This document shows positions 23,920 through 35,216 of a stretch of DNA of 64,000 nucleotides, piece after piece. Numbering within the stretch: position 1 is the first letter of the stretch; each line of letters starts with the position of its first letter. Origin of the DNA: Absidia repens (Eukaryota; Mucoromycota; Mucoromycetes; Mucorales; Cunninghamellaceae); assembly GCA_002105175.1 (NCBI GenBank), contig MCGE01000014.1:496001-560000 (forward strand). The letters run 5' to 3'. A model generated the notes under the pieces. The model made no database searches, was not told the origin of the DNA, and saw only the letters and a list, made by a program, of their open reading frames with translations. Position numbers and translations under genes: made by a program.

Positions 23920-24593
23920 TGTATAAAAATATAAAGAGTTGAGGAAAAAGAAAAGCGGAAGGAGAAGGGGCAGGGGTTTTTTTAAAAAATATAAAACGCA
24001 TTTAGGCATCTCTGCCAATAAACAAATAAAAAAAATGTGTATGTAAACAAACTATCAGATGTAACAACTACATCAGTTCACTTGCATTATAGTGTGTATG
24101 TCCATTTTCGCAAAAGCGCCATGCATCTATCGCCTATAAGTGCCACCAAACACAACAGATTGTCAATTCAGTATATTGAATCAATCCATTCATCAAACGA
24201 GTATCTTTTTTTTTTAACCTCTTGTGTATCAATATTGCCAAATATTTATGGTTCTAAGAGCTATGGACCCCCATTGGCAAAAAGAATGACTGGCTTCCTC
24301 TTAAGAGAGCCCACACTGTATTTTTGTCGCACCCGTTTGCTTCGAAAAGGACTGTCCACCAACAGCGACAATATGCACACGTTAGTTGTTTTGGCAACCA
24401 TTCACCTAAAAATAAAATACAGACTAGATTATATCACCTGTTGATCAGGACCGGGCATAAATAAATACAGTGTTACCGCCGCCCCCCTTCAGAACAGTCA
24501 AAATGGGAAGCTACATAGTGTGTGCACAAAAAGAAAGTGCTGGATATATACAATATATCCTGTCTCGTGAGGAAATTAAGCTGGCGGCGCAGT

Positions 24594-24690
24594 CAAGGTT
24601 GATCAATATGAATGATACAGCGGGAATAAAATCACGTTTTCTATCACTTCGGAACTGTCAAACAGTCGCTTGGCCACTGGGGTTTGGGCT
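24594..24690 (-). repeat. Dispersed repeat, copy 2 (3'-end fragment, minus strand)
   Basis: On the plus strand GGTTGATCAATATGAATGA and CAGCGGGAATAAAATCACG parallel 5249-5300 of copy 1. Read on the minus strand it matches the 3' end of the copy at 31028-32066 (GTCAGTTCC... ATTAATATCAGTCAACC). Only the terminal hundred bases are present. Confidence 0.6.
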
Positions 24691-24729
24691 GTGAAACTGT
24701 GCAAAATGAGTCAGCGCCCTTTTTTTTGG

Positions 24730-24741
24730 TTTAAATCCCGC
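24730..24741 (+). promoter_or_regulatory. TTTAAATCCCGC box upstream of PheRS alpha
   Basis: This sequence lies about 90 bases before the ATG at 24831. Near-identical boxes occur at 36991-37004 (RPE), 38819-38830 (MZT1), 46286-46299 (TMEM135-like) and at the 5' ends of the dispersed repeats. It resembles an E2F-type CCCGC core, but the factor is unknown. Confidence 0.35.
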
Positions 24742-24830
24742 TGGGTTTTCTAGATTTTGGGTGGCTGATCACCTCTTTTTTTTTATTTTCTCCCTCATTT
24801 TCTTATTTTCCCTTTCTCTATAGAAAAAAT

Positions 24831-27014
24831 ATGGCGTCCGTTGAAGTTTTGCAAACCTTGGTACTTCAGACCTTGGATAAAGAAAATGTCATTGAAAACT
24901 CCAAGGATATGGTGACTTCTGATAACCAACCTATCGAACAACTTACTTTACTTGGTGCCCTCAACAGTTTGAAGTCAAAGGATGTACGTTCGTTTTGACA
25001 AGTGGTACCTACATTTTCCTCCATTCCAACAACTAACCACTCTCTTTTATTTTAAACGTATTGATAGATGGTAGATTACACTTCCATTGACCGTCAATTA
25101 TGGACTTTGACTGAAGAAGGACAACAAGTGGCTGAACAAGGAAGTCATGAAGCTCGTGTGTTTGAAGCTGTACCTACTGGCGATGAAGGTATTGCTATGA
25201 CGGAAATTCAAGTAAGTCTTTGTTCTGTTGTTAGTCATGGTACCTGTAGTTGTTGTGTTTTTCGTTAACTAAACTTTTTGTTTCCACTTTTGTTGTATGC
25301 AAATAGGCCAAATTAGGCGATGCTGCCAAAATCGGTCAAGGCAAGGCCTTCAAAAACAAATGGCTTTCCAAAAAAGGTGGTAACTTGGTGCGTTTGGTGG
25401 ACTCAATTGTTGACCAAACTCAATTGGATTTACAACAAATCAAGGCTCAAGGTACTTTGCAAGATGCTAAACTTTTGACTGAATTGAAAAAACGCAAATT
25501 GGTCGACAAACAGTAAGAAACCACCACCACCATCAGTTAACAAAAGTATATATTGTGTGTTGACTGACTGATTAATATCCAACATTGTTTCCTTTTTTGC
25601 TAGAAAATTGACTTCTTTCAAGATTGTCAAGGGTCCTGAATTTTCCTTGGAAATCAAAAAGGAAGCGACTGATATAACTTACGAAATGTTACAAAGGTAA
25701 AGAAATGCTTAATATGGAATCTTTTTTTTACTTGACACCATGCTTACTCTCTTTCCGTTTATATATGTACAAATATGGTTTACGACCGACTTTACTCCAC
25801 CAACATTTACGTACTGCGATTGTTAATTTGCTCTTAACAACAACAGCGGCGAATGGAAGAATGCCTCCTTCAAAAAGTACAATTTTGATGCTGCTGGTGT
25901 CCATCCTAACGGCGGTCATCTTCACCCCCTCATGAAGGTACGACAGGAATTCCGTGAAATTTTCTTTGAAATGGGTTTTGAAGAAATGCCAACAAACTGC
26001 TTTGCCGAATCAAGTTTCTGGAACTTTGATGCCCTCTTCCAACCTCAACAACATCCAGCTCGTGATGCTCATGACACTTTCTTCTTGAAAGGTAAAGGGG
26101 AGGACTTTTTATTATCTATGGGGGGGGGAAAGGCTATGTTTCAGAGTTGTTGTTGTTTTTGTTTGTGTGTGCGTTACATTAACACATATTTTTTTATTAG
26201 ACCCTGCTACCACCGATCGTTTCCCTATGGAACTGATGAAAAAGATCAAGGAAACACACGAAAATGGCGGTGATACGGGATCGATTGGTTACAACTACAA
26301 CTGGAAGCAAGATGATGCTGGCAAGATGTTATTGCGTACTCACACAACGGCTGTCAGTTCCTACATGTTATATAAGCTCGCCGAACAAACCAAGGCCCAA
26401 GGATTCTTCAAACCTGCAAAATACTTCTCCATCGATCGTGTCTTCCGTAATGAATCTGTTGATGCTACTCATTTAGCTGAATTCCATCAAATCGAAGGTG
26501 TCATTGCTGATAAGAACTTGACTCTGGGTAACTTGATTGGCTTCATGGACGTCTTCTTCAAGAAAATGGGTATGGATAAGATCCGTTTCAAACCTACTTA
26601 CAATCCTTATACCGAACCAAGCATGGAAATCTTCTCTTATCATGAAGGTCTCAAGAAATGGGTAGAAATTGGTAAGGAAGAACACTAGCGAAATGTATAT
26701 TTATGTGGACATTGAAAATGGTGACGATAAATGCAATTCTAATACATCTCTCTCCCATTTATTGTTTTATCATGCATATAGGTAACAGTGGTCTTTTCCG
26801 TCCTGAAATGTTGGGCCCTCTTGGGTTACCTTCGGATGTACGTGTTGTTGCATGGGGTCTTGGTTTGGAACGTCCTACCATGGTGAAATATGGAATCAAC
26901 AACATTCGTGATTTACTTGGTCATAAAGTAAACATTAGTATGATCAAGGAATATCCTGTGTGCCGCTTGGACAAGAAGATGGGCAAGGAATTGATCGGCT
27001 TAAGTCAAGATTAG
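24831..27014 (+). CDS. FRS2: Phenylalanyl-tRNA synthetase alpha subunit, cytosolic
   Basis: Catalytic alpha chain of the eukaryotic cytosolic alpha2beta2 PheRS, which charges tRNA-Phe. Seven exons (24831-24983, 25068-25211, 25307-25512, 25604-25696, 25847-26091, 26201-26671, 26782-27014) give 514 residues. N-terminal winged-helix modules ([40 protein letters not shown]) precede the class II core: [18 protein letters not shown] (motif 1 region), [18 protein letters not shown] and [15 protein letters not shown] (motif 2 region), and [20 protein letters not shown] (motif 3). [19 protein letters not shown] is typical of this subunit. Length and motif order match eukaryotic FARSA. An AATAAA at 27092-27097 gives the likely 3' end. 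Confidence 0.97.
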
Positions 27015-27472
27015 ATTAGATATTCTTACAGAGGTCAACTTATTTTTATCATTATTCTTATTATTATCCTTATTATTATTATCATGATTGGAATAAACAT
27101 TATATTTTTTGTATTAAAACAATTGATGTTTTGTGGTACCAGTGATGACAATGAAGAATGGACAGTAGGAAAAAATACGCATAAAAACTCGGGATGGGTT
27201 GTCTGAGGGGAAATAGGTGGGGGAGGATCTTGGATAAGAAGACGGTACCAAAAAATACACAGTATGTACAGTGCTGTAAGGATCCACAATAACGGTATTA
27301 ACGGGAAACAAAATTGCAGCGTTAATATAGGAAATGTAGTTATTTTAATGTGTAGTCATTCTCTATCGAACATGGTGGTTTTTTTTTTTTTTTTTTTTTT
27401 TTTTCATTGGAATGATGAGGGTAGGAAAATGGTCAGATCTGCTGAAGTTCAGTAAGATGCCACAGAAAATAT

Positions 27473-28112
27473 TTCAAATCCCGCACACGTGAATTTTTTC
27501 TTCTTCTTCTTCTTGGCTTTTGGGAGCCTTCATTAACTTAGTTTAGTGTTAGCTTGTCCATACTTTGTATTTATATTTGAATAAAATATGTCTCTTTTTA
27601 CTTCATTATATGAAATATGTCTCATTAGTCTATCTTATGCTTTGAACAATAGATTCCGTTTCTTTTTTTTTTTTTTTACTCGCAATCAATCCCGTTTGAT
27701 TATTGTTTTGATCGTTTGTTGTGTTTCAATAATAAAAAACAAAAAAGGACAGACTAGTACAAAATATAACACACCATTTTACAATTGTTTCTTTACCGTT
27801 CCTTTAGAATAGCCTTGACCTTTCTTCAAACCTCAAAATAGTCTCCCTCATAGTATCCAATAGAACCTTTCCGGTCAATTCCTTATTAGAATGAACATGG
27901 AATGAATCCCTTCGTTAGTTTTAATATACTCTGCTTTATTGAAATATATTCTTTTTATTAACCATCCTCTGACCTATACTATAGTGATAAAAATTGCCAT
28001 TGTAGCTGTTTTGCGCATGGCTATCAAACACGTGCTTTCTGGCTCCCCCTATCTGACTAATATTTCACCCCCCCCTCCCTCTATTACTGTTATATCATTC
28101 ATATCAATCTAA
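27473..28112 (+). repeat. Dispersed repeat, copy 3 (internally deleted)
   Basis: Starts CAAATCCCGCACACGTGAAT, then jumps from the pyrimidine tract directly to GGGAGCCTTCATTAACTTAG, so the roughly 200-base GCATGGGGAAAC body is missing. The rest is complete: TTAGTTTAGTGTTAGC, AATAAAATATGTCTC, a diverged second module, TTTTGCGCATGGCTATCAAA and the end TCATTCATATCAATC near 28110. Confidence 0.7.
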
Positions 28113-28144
28113 AATTTAAATCAACAATATTATTTTTGATACGG

Positions 28145-28160
28145 TCATATGCGCATATGA
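28145..28160. repeat. Perfect 16-bp palindrome
   Basis: TCATATGCGCATATGA reads the same on both strands. It lies between the end of repeat copy 3 and a possible first exon. A dimer-binding site is conceivable; nothing else supports it. Confidence 0.4.
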
Positions 28161-28770
28161 TCGTCATTGATGCTGTTTATGGTAAGCCATATAACATATA
28201 CAACATAACACCCTCCTATCGCACCCCTCTCTTGCCTTCTGACTTTTAGATTTTTCTTTTTATTGATTGAACGAACATTGATAGCCTTGTTGATTCCAGT
28301 CGTGATGGCAAATGACTAAAATAGCGAGCTGGAACAATCCTTCAATTCGAATGAGATGAAATCCTCCTTTCTTCCCTTTCTTTCCCTTGGTTTCGGGATA
28401 AAGTAACTTCAAAACCATAAAACGGAGGGAACACTCTATGTCGTTTTGCCTTCAATGTCTTTTTGAAAAAAGGGAGACATAGAAAAAGAAGATGTACAAG
28501 TAATTGCACTGATAGGTCGGTAATTCTCTTTTCTTCTTTATTACTATAGATCAATGGTCCTATATCAAGTCAAGTCGAAATGATAATGCAACTATGGCCT
28601 ATGAAGTCCACGGTGTCAAGAAACTATTTACATTACTGCTACCTCTGTTAATTCCTCGTGCCATCCCTTTTTTGAGTGCTGATGCTGGTGTCACCAAAGC
28701 AATACAAATCAATCAAGACAAAGCAAGCAAGCAATACCAATCAACGTCGTGTCCTTCTGGTGATTATTAG
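28157..28770 (+). CDS. Possible small two-exon membrane-protein gene or gene remnant
   Basis: Exons 28157-28181 (ATG...TAT G, then GTAAGC) and 28550-28770 (after TACTATAG) join in frame and would encode 81 residues. The second exon reads DQWSYIKSSRNDNATMAYEV, then a basic turn and a hydrophobic stretch (LFTLLLPLLIPRAIPFL), then a polar tail. Its composition is more protein-like than the surrounding AT-rich DNA. I do not recognise a family. The 368-base intron is long for this genome and the first exon overlaps a palindrome, so it may be a relic of a larger gene. An ATG inside exon 2 (28594) would give a 58-residue version. Confidence 0.3.
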
Positions 28771-29758
28771 TATTCGTATTATTACCATCAATTATCTCAA
28801 GCTTTGCTATTCTCTATTAGTGCTCTCAGTATTTTTATCCTTTGATACTTATCATCATCAATAAAAAAGAAAGAAACTTCTTCATTTGCCACACCTTCAT
28901 CCTTCATTAGTTCATTCATTCTCAGTATAGCTTTAAAATTATTATTATTATCCAATGAAGTCCATTACGAAATATTTATTTGTCATAGCTATCAGTGATT
29001 TTCTTACATGGGCCGATGGCGGAGGAGAGCACACTACAGACAAATTATCATTTGTCATTTGGTTGGTGCAGGTTACAATGAGTGGGGAGGGGGATTACGC
29101 GTAAACGGCGTGTGTACAGATCGAAGCGAGTGACATTGTATTTGGTGTTGGGCTTCTTCTCTGTAAAATGTTAATCATACGAAAGGTCTATGCTGGAGCA
29201 ATATTTGATGTTAAGGGACCTTGAACAATGTGTGCTTTGCTAAAGCGGTAGAACCAAAAAACGAAAAAAAATACAGACTCTTTTTTTTTTTTTTTTTGGT
29301 AGAAATGTGAAAAGCTGCTTTAAATGCTGTTATGGACCATCACACGATTCAAGTCAATGGTACCCAACGAGCAAACCAGCCTAATGATAATAATGAAAGC
29401 AGATAGGTAAAATATAAATGATCATACATACACAATCAGGCTACAGTATGTGTTAAAGTAAACGCTTTTTGTTTACTCAATAATGGCGTAGTTGTATATA
29501 TATATATATGATATGGGAGAAAAAAAGAAAACTATAGCTAATACTGGTGCGCCTAACATACATATCATAGTGAGATAGGATTTTATTGTGTGTTGAATGA
29601 ACAAAATGCAAGATAAACTAGTTCAAGTAAAGAGGATAAGCCATTGTATTTGGAGTGGCATTCTATCCTATAATGAATGTTCGTATAAGCTAAACTAGAT
29701 CCAGGTACAGCAGTCCATGTTGCGGCCAAAACCAACATGTCGTCTATCTTGTATGGGG

Positions 29759-30720
29759 TATGGTGCGGCTCACTAACAATGTCAAATTTTCAACTTTCAT
29801 TTCAATTTTGTGGTTTCGATCGCCATTTGAATAAGCCTTTTAAAGTCTTTTTTTTTTTTTTCCTCCTTCTTTCTTTTCTTTTTTTTTTTTCTAAAGTCAC
29901 CGCCATTTGATTGATCTTAATGAGGTGATGTTCAACTAGGATTAGTGTCAGGACTAGTTTAGAAGGGTTTTCAGCTCAGGTATTACGAGACGCATGGGGA
30001 AACCCTTTCATTTTGGATTCAGAATTTGGGACCACTATTAGATTATTCTTCATCTTAGTTTAGTATTGGCTGTCATTGTTATAATTACTACTGAATAAAC
30101 TTTTTCTTGGCTTTTTCTATCATTATTCTCTCTCATTGTTTGATTGTCTTACCAAATGTATAAACATGGGCTTATTATAAGCAGAAAAAAAAACGGGTGT
30201 GTGTGTGTGTGTCTGTGCGTACAGCAACAAAAAAAAAAGAAGGGGCGGTACTTTTTATTGTACTGTACAAATAATAAATAAAAATAAAAATACATAAACT
30301 AATCTTCGTTTGCAAGTCTTACAATCTACATCTACGTTTACTAACTACGCTTGATATCGGAGCGGGAACGAGCAAAAAACAGGACCTGGTTTCCAAGTGT
30401 AGAATTTTTTGCCTTGTTTTCGGTATAGTATTTTATAGTTTTCGCGCTGTTTTACAAAATAAATGCACATATCAGTTTCCTTTTTAGTACATCAGATACG
30501 TTTCAAATCCTAGGCCTGCCAGCCAAAGTCTTCTTTTTTTGAAGGCTGATAACTTTTTCTTTTTCCAAAAAAAAAAAACAAACTGATGTACACGTTTTTT
30601 TATTACAGGTCTGAATTATCATATTTATACATTGTTTTTTTGAGGTGGCCATTTTTTAAAAAACCATCAGCTTTCTAGGATCGTGTCTAAAATTTGACAT
30701 TATAAGTGAGCCGCACCATA
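29759..30720. mobile_element. 962-bp non-coding element with 32-bp terminal inverted repeats (MITE-like)
   Basis: Left end TATGGTGCGGCTCACT AACA ATGTCAAATTTT (29759-29790) matches the reverse complement of the right end (30689-30720) at 30 of 32 positions; the only mismatches are within the central AACA/TATA. Both ends carry TA at the outer edge, as expected after insertion of a Tc1/mariner-type element at a TA target. The interior has no transposase frame; it holds pyrimidine tracts and repeat copy 4. This would make it a non-autonomous element. Inverted repeats are seen directly; the superfamily is inferred. Confidence 0.7.
29922..30110 (+). repeat. Dispersed repeat, copy 4 (partial, inside the inverted-repeat element)
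   Basis: Carries ATTAGTGTCAGGACTAG, TTTAGAAGGGTTTTCAGCTC and GCATGGGGAAACCCTTTCA, then CATCTTAGTTTAG and a diverged AATAAA. The 5' CCCGCCCACGTG box and the second 3' module are absent. Confidence 0.65.
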
Positions 30721-31027
30721 TCCATGATATTTGCTTTAAAAGGAAGCAGAGTTTCGCCATACAACAATTGTTAGAATGAATGGGATGGCGGGTGGTGTAA
30801 AAGGAAGAGAGCCCCGCCGCCTTGAGAAGAAAAAAAGTTGATGCAACCTATGTTGAAAGGTGAGATCTGACTTATAAAGACGAGGGAACAACCGTGAAGC
30901 TATCGTTGGATGGTGCGACTTGTTATAAAAAGAAGAGGGAGGCATGGTGCCGTCATTATTGAGTAGCGGCGGCTTCCACCTCCAAAAAAAGTGGCACCCA
31001 ACCCAAATCTGAATGACCGTTCAGAAA

Positions 31028-32066
31028 ATTTAAAACCCGCCCACATGAAATGTTTTATTTTCTCTCTCCCACCCTATTTTTATTTTTTCTGCTCTCTTTC
31101 CTTTTGATTACCTTTTTTTTTTTTTTTTTTTTTTTTTTTTCATCATTCAACTTCTACGGGGTTATTTTGGACCTGGAATTGTATCAAGACTAGCATAGAA
31201 GGGATTTCAGCGCAGGGATTACAAGATGTATGGGGAAACTCTTTCATTTTGGATTTAGAATCTGAAGGCACATTGGTTCGCTTTTGGAGTCTTCATTAGC
31301 TTAGTTTAGTGTTAGCTTGTCCATACTTTGTATCAATATCTGAATAAAATATGACTCTTTTTACTTGTATGTATCATTAGTTTGTCTTATGTCTCGTCCA
31401 GTACAATAGAATTGCTTTTTACCATTGCGTCTTTAGGTTTGGGCTTGAAGTAGTCATGTTTCAATAATATATGTTCCGTTAGCTTTTCTCCTGCCTCGTA
31501 CAATACAGCGTATTAGCTCCCATTTAAAACATTTTTAAATTAATGTTGACCATTCTTCAGATCTCCCTCTAGTTGCCTCCATACCAGCTTCCTTTGATAC
31601 CCCGTTACAATGAACACTTCGCCTTTAGTTTAGTATTTATCAATATGTTTCAAATAAAATATGACCTTTTTATATCATGCCTATTATCTAGTAATCAAAT
31701 CAGTTAATCTAGATGATTTGTTAATGTCGTATCATACAACGGCTTTCTTGCGACTCCTCGATACGATTTCTCATTTTTAATCAATCATTATATTTATGAA
31801 TTCATGCCGCGACGTGAGTGTAGCGACCGTAATACTGTAAATCATTTTCCTACCCCTACTTCCTTACTAGCACACTTTCATAATTAAAAAAAAAAAAAAA
31901 AACTCATGTTGGTCACTCTCTTATGTATACTTATGTATTAAACTGTCTTTTTTTTTCCTATAAGCCATTCTCCTCCCCGAGCGCCTGATTGTCAGTTCCA
32001 GGTCACTTGATATAAAAGTTGTCGTCATTCCTGTTCCAGTATTAATATCAGTCAACCAAGAATTGT
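31028..32066 (+). repeat. Dispersed repeat, copy 5 (longest copy)
   Basis: Order of blocks: TTTAAAACCCGCCCACATGAA; pyrimidine tract with 28 T's (31113-31140); AACTTCTACGGGGTTATTT; GCGCAGGGATTACAAGATG; TATGGGGAAACTCTTTCA; module 1 with TTAGCTTAGTTTAGTG and AATAAAATATG (31293-31364); a middle segment; module 2 (31621-31675, again AATAAAATATG); GTCAGTTCCAGGTCACTTGA; and the end ATTAATATCAGTCAACC near 32060. No open frame crosses it. The best copy from which to define the family. Confidence 0.75.
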
Positions 32067-33060
32067 GCTGCTAACATATCCTTCTGCCTGTATACACTGT
32101 ATATATTTAGCTCTGTTTTTTGTTAATGTGGTGAAACGAAAGATACTAACATTCATTTCGATCATTTTTTTAAAAAGAAATTGTAGGACATATTACTCAC
32201 TTTGAGGTCAGGTAAAAAAAAAAAAAAAAAAAAAAAAAAACCTCCAGGAGATCATTGGTGGTGAAATGTCTGATGATAAACAGGACAGAAGAAGTTGCCA
32301 ATGGCAAGCATCAAAAAAGGTAAATCACATCTGATATATTATAAGGTGCCTTTTCTGTTTATGGTGATTAGCACATGCTCAACAGCTACATTTGTACAAG
32401 GCCCTGAATTATGCGGTTATCATACAAGCTGAAACATAAATTAGAATCAAAGCTATAATAATTATATTATTTATGTAGTTTATAAGATCATTTGTTTAAT
32501 TGTTAGCTTTTGTCTATTTGATGATTGAAAAATAAAAATCGTAATAACCTTGTCGTGTATCTGATTTTTCCAATTTGATGGATGCTGCTGAACAATGTAT
32601 AATCGTCATAGTAAGGTATACATTGAGACAATAAAAGAAGAAGGCCTTTTTAATATTATTCCTTATATTGGAGATATTATGTTGATGATCATCATGATCG
32701 CCCTTTGTCATCCCAAAACACTGGCGTTAAATATTTAAGGTTGCACCAGCAAAAAAGTGATGATCCTTTGACTGAGTTATCCTGCAAAAAAAGTGGTCAG
32801 CACCTGAAATTTTGTTCTCAATATGCATGTATCCTGTCTACTGTAATATTGTTTATTTGTTTTGGAGAAATGAACGCCACGCTTTAGTTCTAGAATGTCA
32901 TATCTATAGTTCAAATAGCCATTTCCTGAATATGGAATTCTCAGGATATATCCCAAAAGCAGATGACGCTTCTGTAGTACCATTGACGGATGACGCTATT
33001 ATGAAAACACCATTTTTGTACAAATTGGATAGAGACACAATGCTAGGCACAATAATAATG

Positions 33061-33062
<2 letters not shown>

Positions 33063-33101
<39 letters not shown>
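33063..33101. repeat. 39-base A homopolymer
   Basis: Uninterrupted adenine run downstream of the fucosyltransferase-like gene's 3' end. Comparable runs occur at 43726-43766 (41 A) and 54213-54241 (29 T). Confidence 0.9.
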
Positions 33102-33102
<1 letters not shown>

Positions 33103-33382
33103 GGAGACATTTGATAATATTGAAAACATAAAAGATGAGACGTTTTTATTTTAGTTTTTGGGTGATAAATGATAATAACAATAAATAAATAAAAGCTACT
33201 GTACAATAGGAGGAAGGGGAAAAATAGGGGGGTTATGATGGAATTTGTAAATATAATGAGATGTGGTGATGACGATGACGATATGTATGTTTTGTAAGGG
33301 GCATACAGACTACAATTACAAACAAAAAAGGAATGGGAAAGGAAAAGGGTAATATGTATCCGATAAGAGAAGTATCTAGCAA

Positions 33383-35216
33383 TTATTCATCCAAATCATC
33401 TTGCTGAGATGGTTTCGGTAAATCAAAGTAATCGATAACATTGGTGCGAGGATGGTCCAGACGCTGATTCATTATTTGATTGGTGAAGCTGCTTTTCCTA
33501 CCGCATACACTGGGCTGACCCGCAAGAAATCCATCAGCACGCATGGCTAAAAGTTTGTCAAGAATACCCAACCAACCAGGATCGTGCTTTGCTATGTCGT
33601 AAGGAATGGGTACAACGGTCCAATTTGCAGGTGGCGAAGATGCTGATGAAGTTGCTGATGGTGATTGTTCGGCCAAATGAGTCACATGGACTTGAAGGTG
33701 TTTATATACATATTGGATGGCTTGATGATGAGAAATCGTGAGACTGTTGGGTGAGAAGGAGGCTGATGCTGGTTTCATTTTTTTGGTTGTTCCGTTATTT
33801 GCAATCGCTTCATCCACATCCTTTTCGTCAAATACATGAGGATAATCGGTCAATAAAAATAAGGTGGGTTGTTTTTGCTGCTGCTGATGGTGTTGTAGCT
33901 CTTTATCCAAATTCGATTTGTCATCGTCGTCGTCATCTTCTTCCATTGACGTCGAGGTAATATTGTGAAGTGCTGACAGAAGTGGCGCCCGAGTATCAAA
34001 GTAATCGACCAAGGCATGGGCACAACCAACAAGATTAGAAGCAGGTTCCACCCGTTCTGTTCGCCAATGGACAGCCCAATAAGGTGATAATTCTTTAGCA
34101 ATGGCATCCGCTTGAGACGTCACTTGTTCACTGTAGGGTATAGGCGTTTCTGCTGCTGGATTATGTACAAATGGGAACCTATAGTAAATCATAACGGTAA
34201 TAAGTAGTAATCAGTATTTGTCATCATTTGCTAAGTATGTCTTTTTTTTTTTGTTACCTTCGGTCATAATAAACGCTGAGCACTTCAATTTTATCAGTGA
34301 TTTCATCCTGTACACTTTCGCCTGATTCAGCATCACGATAAACACCTAAAAAGAAGTCTTTGACTGCATCTTCATAATACAATCGTTTCAATGGGTTGGC
34401 TGTTTCGTTGAGGTAAAGTCGTCGTTCAGGTAAACCATTCATGTTGAGTAGGTGTTGAGAAGCAAAGCAGTTGTTAGGTTCAACGGCATGGCCACGCAAA
34501 TTGACATGTATGTGCATTGATTGAGAAGTTCCAGGTCGATCGATTGCTTGTCGTTCCAAGAGCCATTGTCGGAAATCGTTCATGGTGATATGTTGAAAGT
34601 GATCTTGATTTTTAACAGCCCATGACCTTGAATAATAAAATTCAAAATCATTATCCAAGCAAGCACCCAGTCGACTACCGCCAACATTTGGTAGTACAAC
34701 CGTTCGATTTACTAAACCAGACATAAAAGCGAGTTGTCGAAAATGCATTTGTGCCTTGGATTCTATATAAAGAAAGTGAAGGATTCATTTCATGAGTACA
34801 GTATTCGATTTTGTATATATTTGTATATATCATTTATCACGATATTGTCACTCCCTCTCGTTATATTCCACCCCTTCCTTCTATAGTTTCTACCATCCCT
34901 CTTCCTCCTACTCCCTTCTGCCTCCCCTCGCCTCCCTCCTCCTCCCAAAAAAGAGGTCAAATGTGTATGCCCTGTTTCTCTAATTACCTTGTTCCATAAT
35001 AAAAAGAGGTAGTATAAAACGACATGGACCACCGCAATATTTTTCGTCTATAAGTTTTCGTTTCAATACAAGATCTTGATTATCGTCTTTATCGTACATG
35101 GTCGGTGAAAGCCAATTGGAAGGATCGTGTAAGGAGTGCCATCGATAAAGGAAGCCCGTCATACCAATGACAATAACTAGCAGTAGTATGACCTGTATAC
35201 GCCGAAACGGGAACAT
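33383..35216 (-). CDS. Type II membrane fucosyltransferase-like glycosyltransferase
   Basis: Probable Golgi GDP-fucose O-fucosyltransferase-like enzyme. Three exons (35216-34988, 34762-34258, 34178-33383) give 509 residues. A short basic cytosolic tail and one signal anchor (VILLLVIVIGMTGFLY, about residues 9-24) precede the lumenal domain. The catalytic-type sequence includes HFRQLAFMSGLVNRTVVLPN (nucleotide-sugar entry region, with ESKAQMHFR before it) and ELSPYWAVHWRTER, whose HxRxE-like pattern fits the O-fucosyltransferase fold. The C-terminal part contains LFLLTDYPHVF and SSFTNQIMNQRLDHPR. An acidic and a Q-rich insert sit in the middle. Mucoromycete cell walls are rich in fucose-containing polymers, which suits this role, but the acceptor is unknown. 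Splicing is in phase throughout. Confidence 0.78.

Larger units (their letters stand above)
23920..24830. other. Divergent promoter region of the MGCC gene and PheRS alpha, with repeat fragment
   Basis: About 0.9 kb between divergent starts. It carries a minus-strand fragment of the dispersed repeat (about 24594-24690) and a TTTAAATCCCGC box at 24730-24741. A 135-codon open frame at 24037-24444 has no signature and an odd composition, so I treat it as chance. Confidence 0.6.
27015..33382. other. 6.4-kb gene-poor, repeat-rich interval
   Basis: The longest gene-free stretch of the window. It contains repeat copies 3 (27473-28112), 4 (29922-30110) and 5 (31028-32066), a 962-bp inverted-repeat element (29759-30720), poly-T/poly-A runs (about 27380-27404, 31113-31140, 33063-33101) and a possible small gene (28157-28770). 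The remainder (28771-29758, 32067-33382) shows AT-rich sequence with no recognised coding or RNA signature. Confidence 0.7.

Noticed and set aside
24037..24444. 135-codon open frame upstream of PheRS alpha
   Set aside because: No domain, odd composition and no splice or coding signals; it lies in a divergent promoter region, so I treat it as chance.
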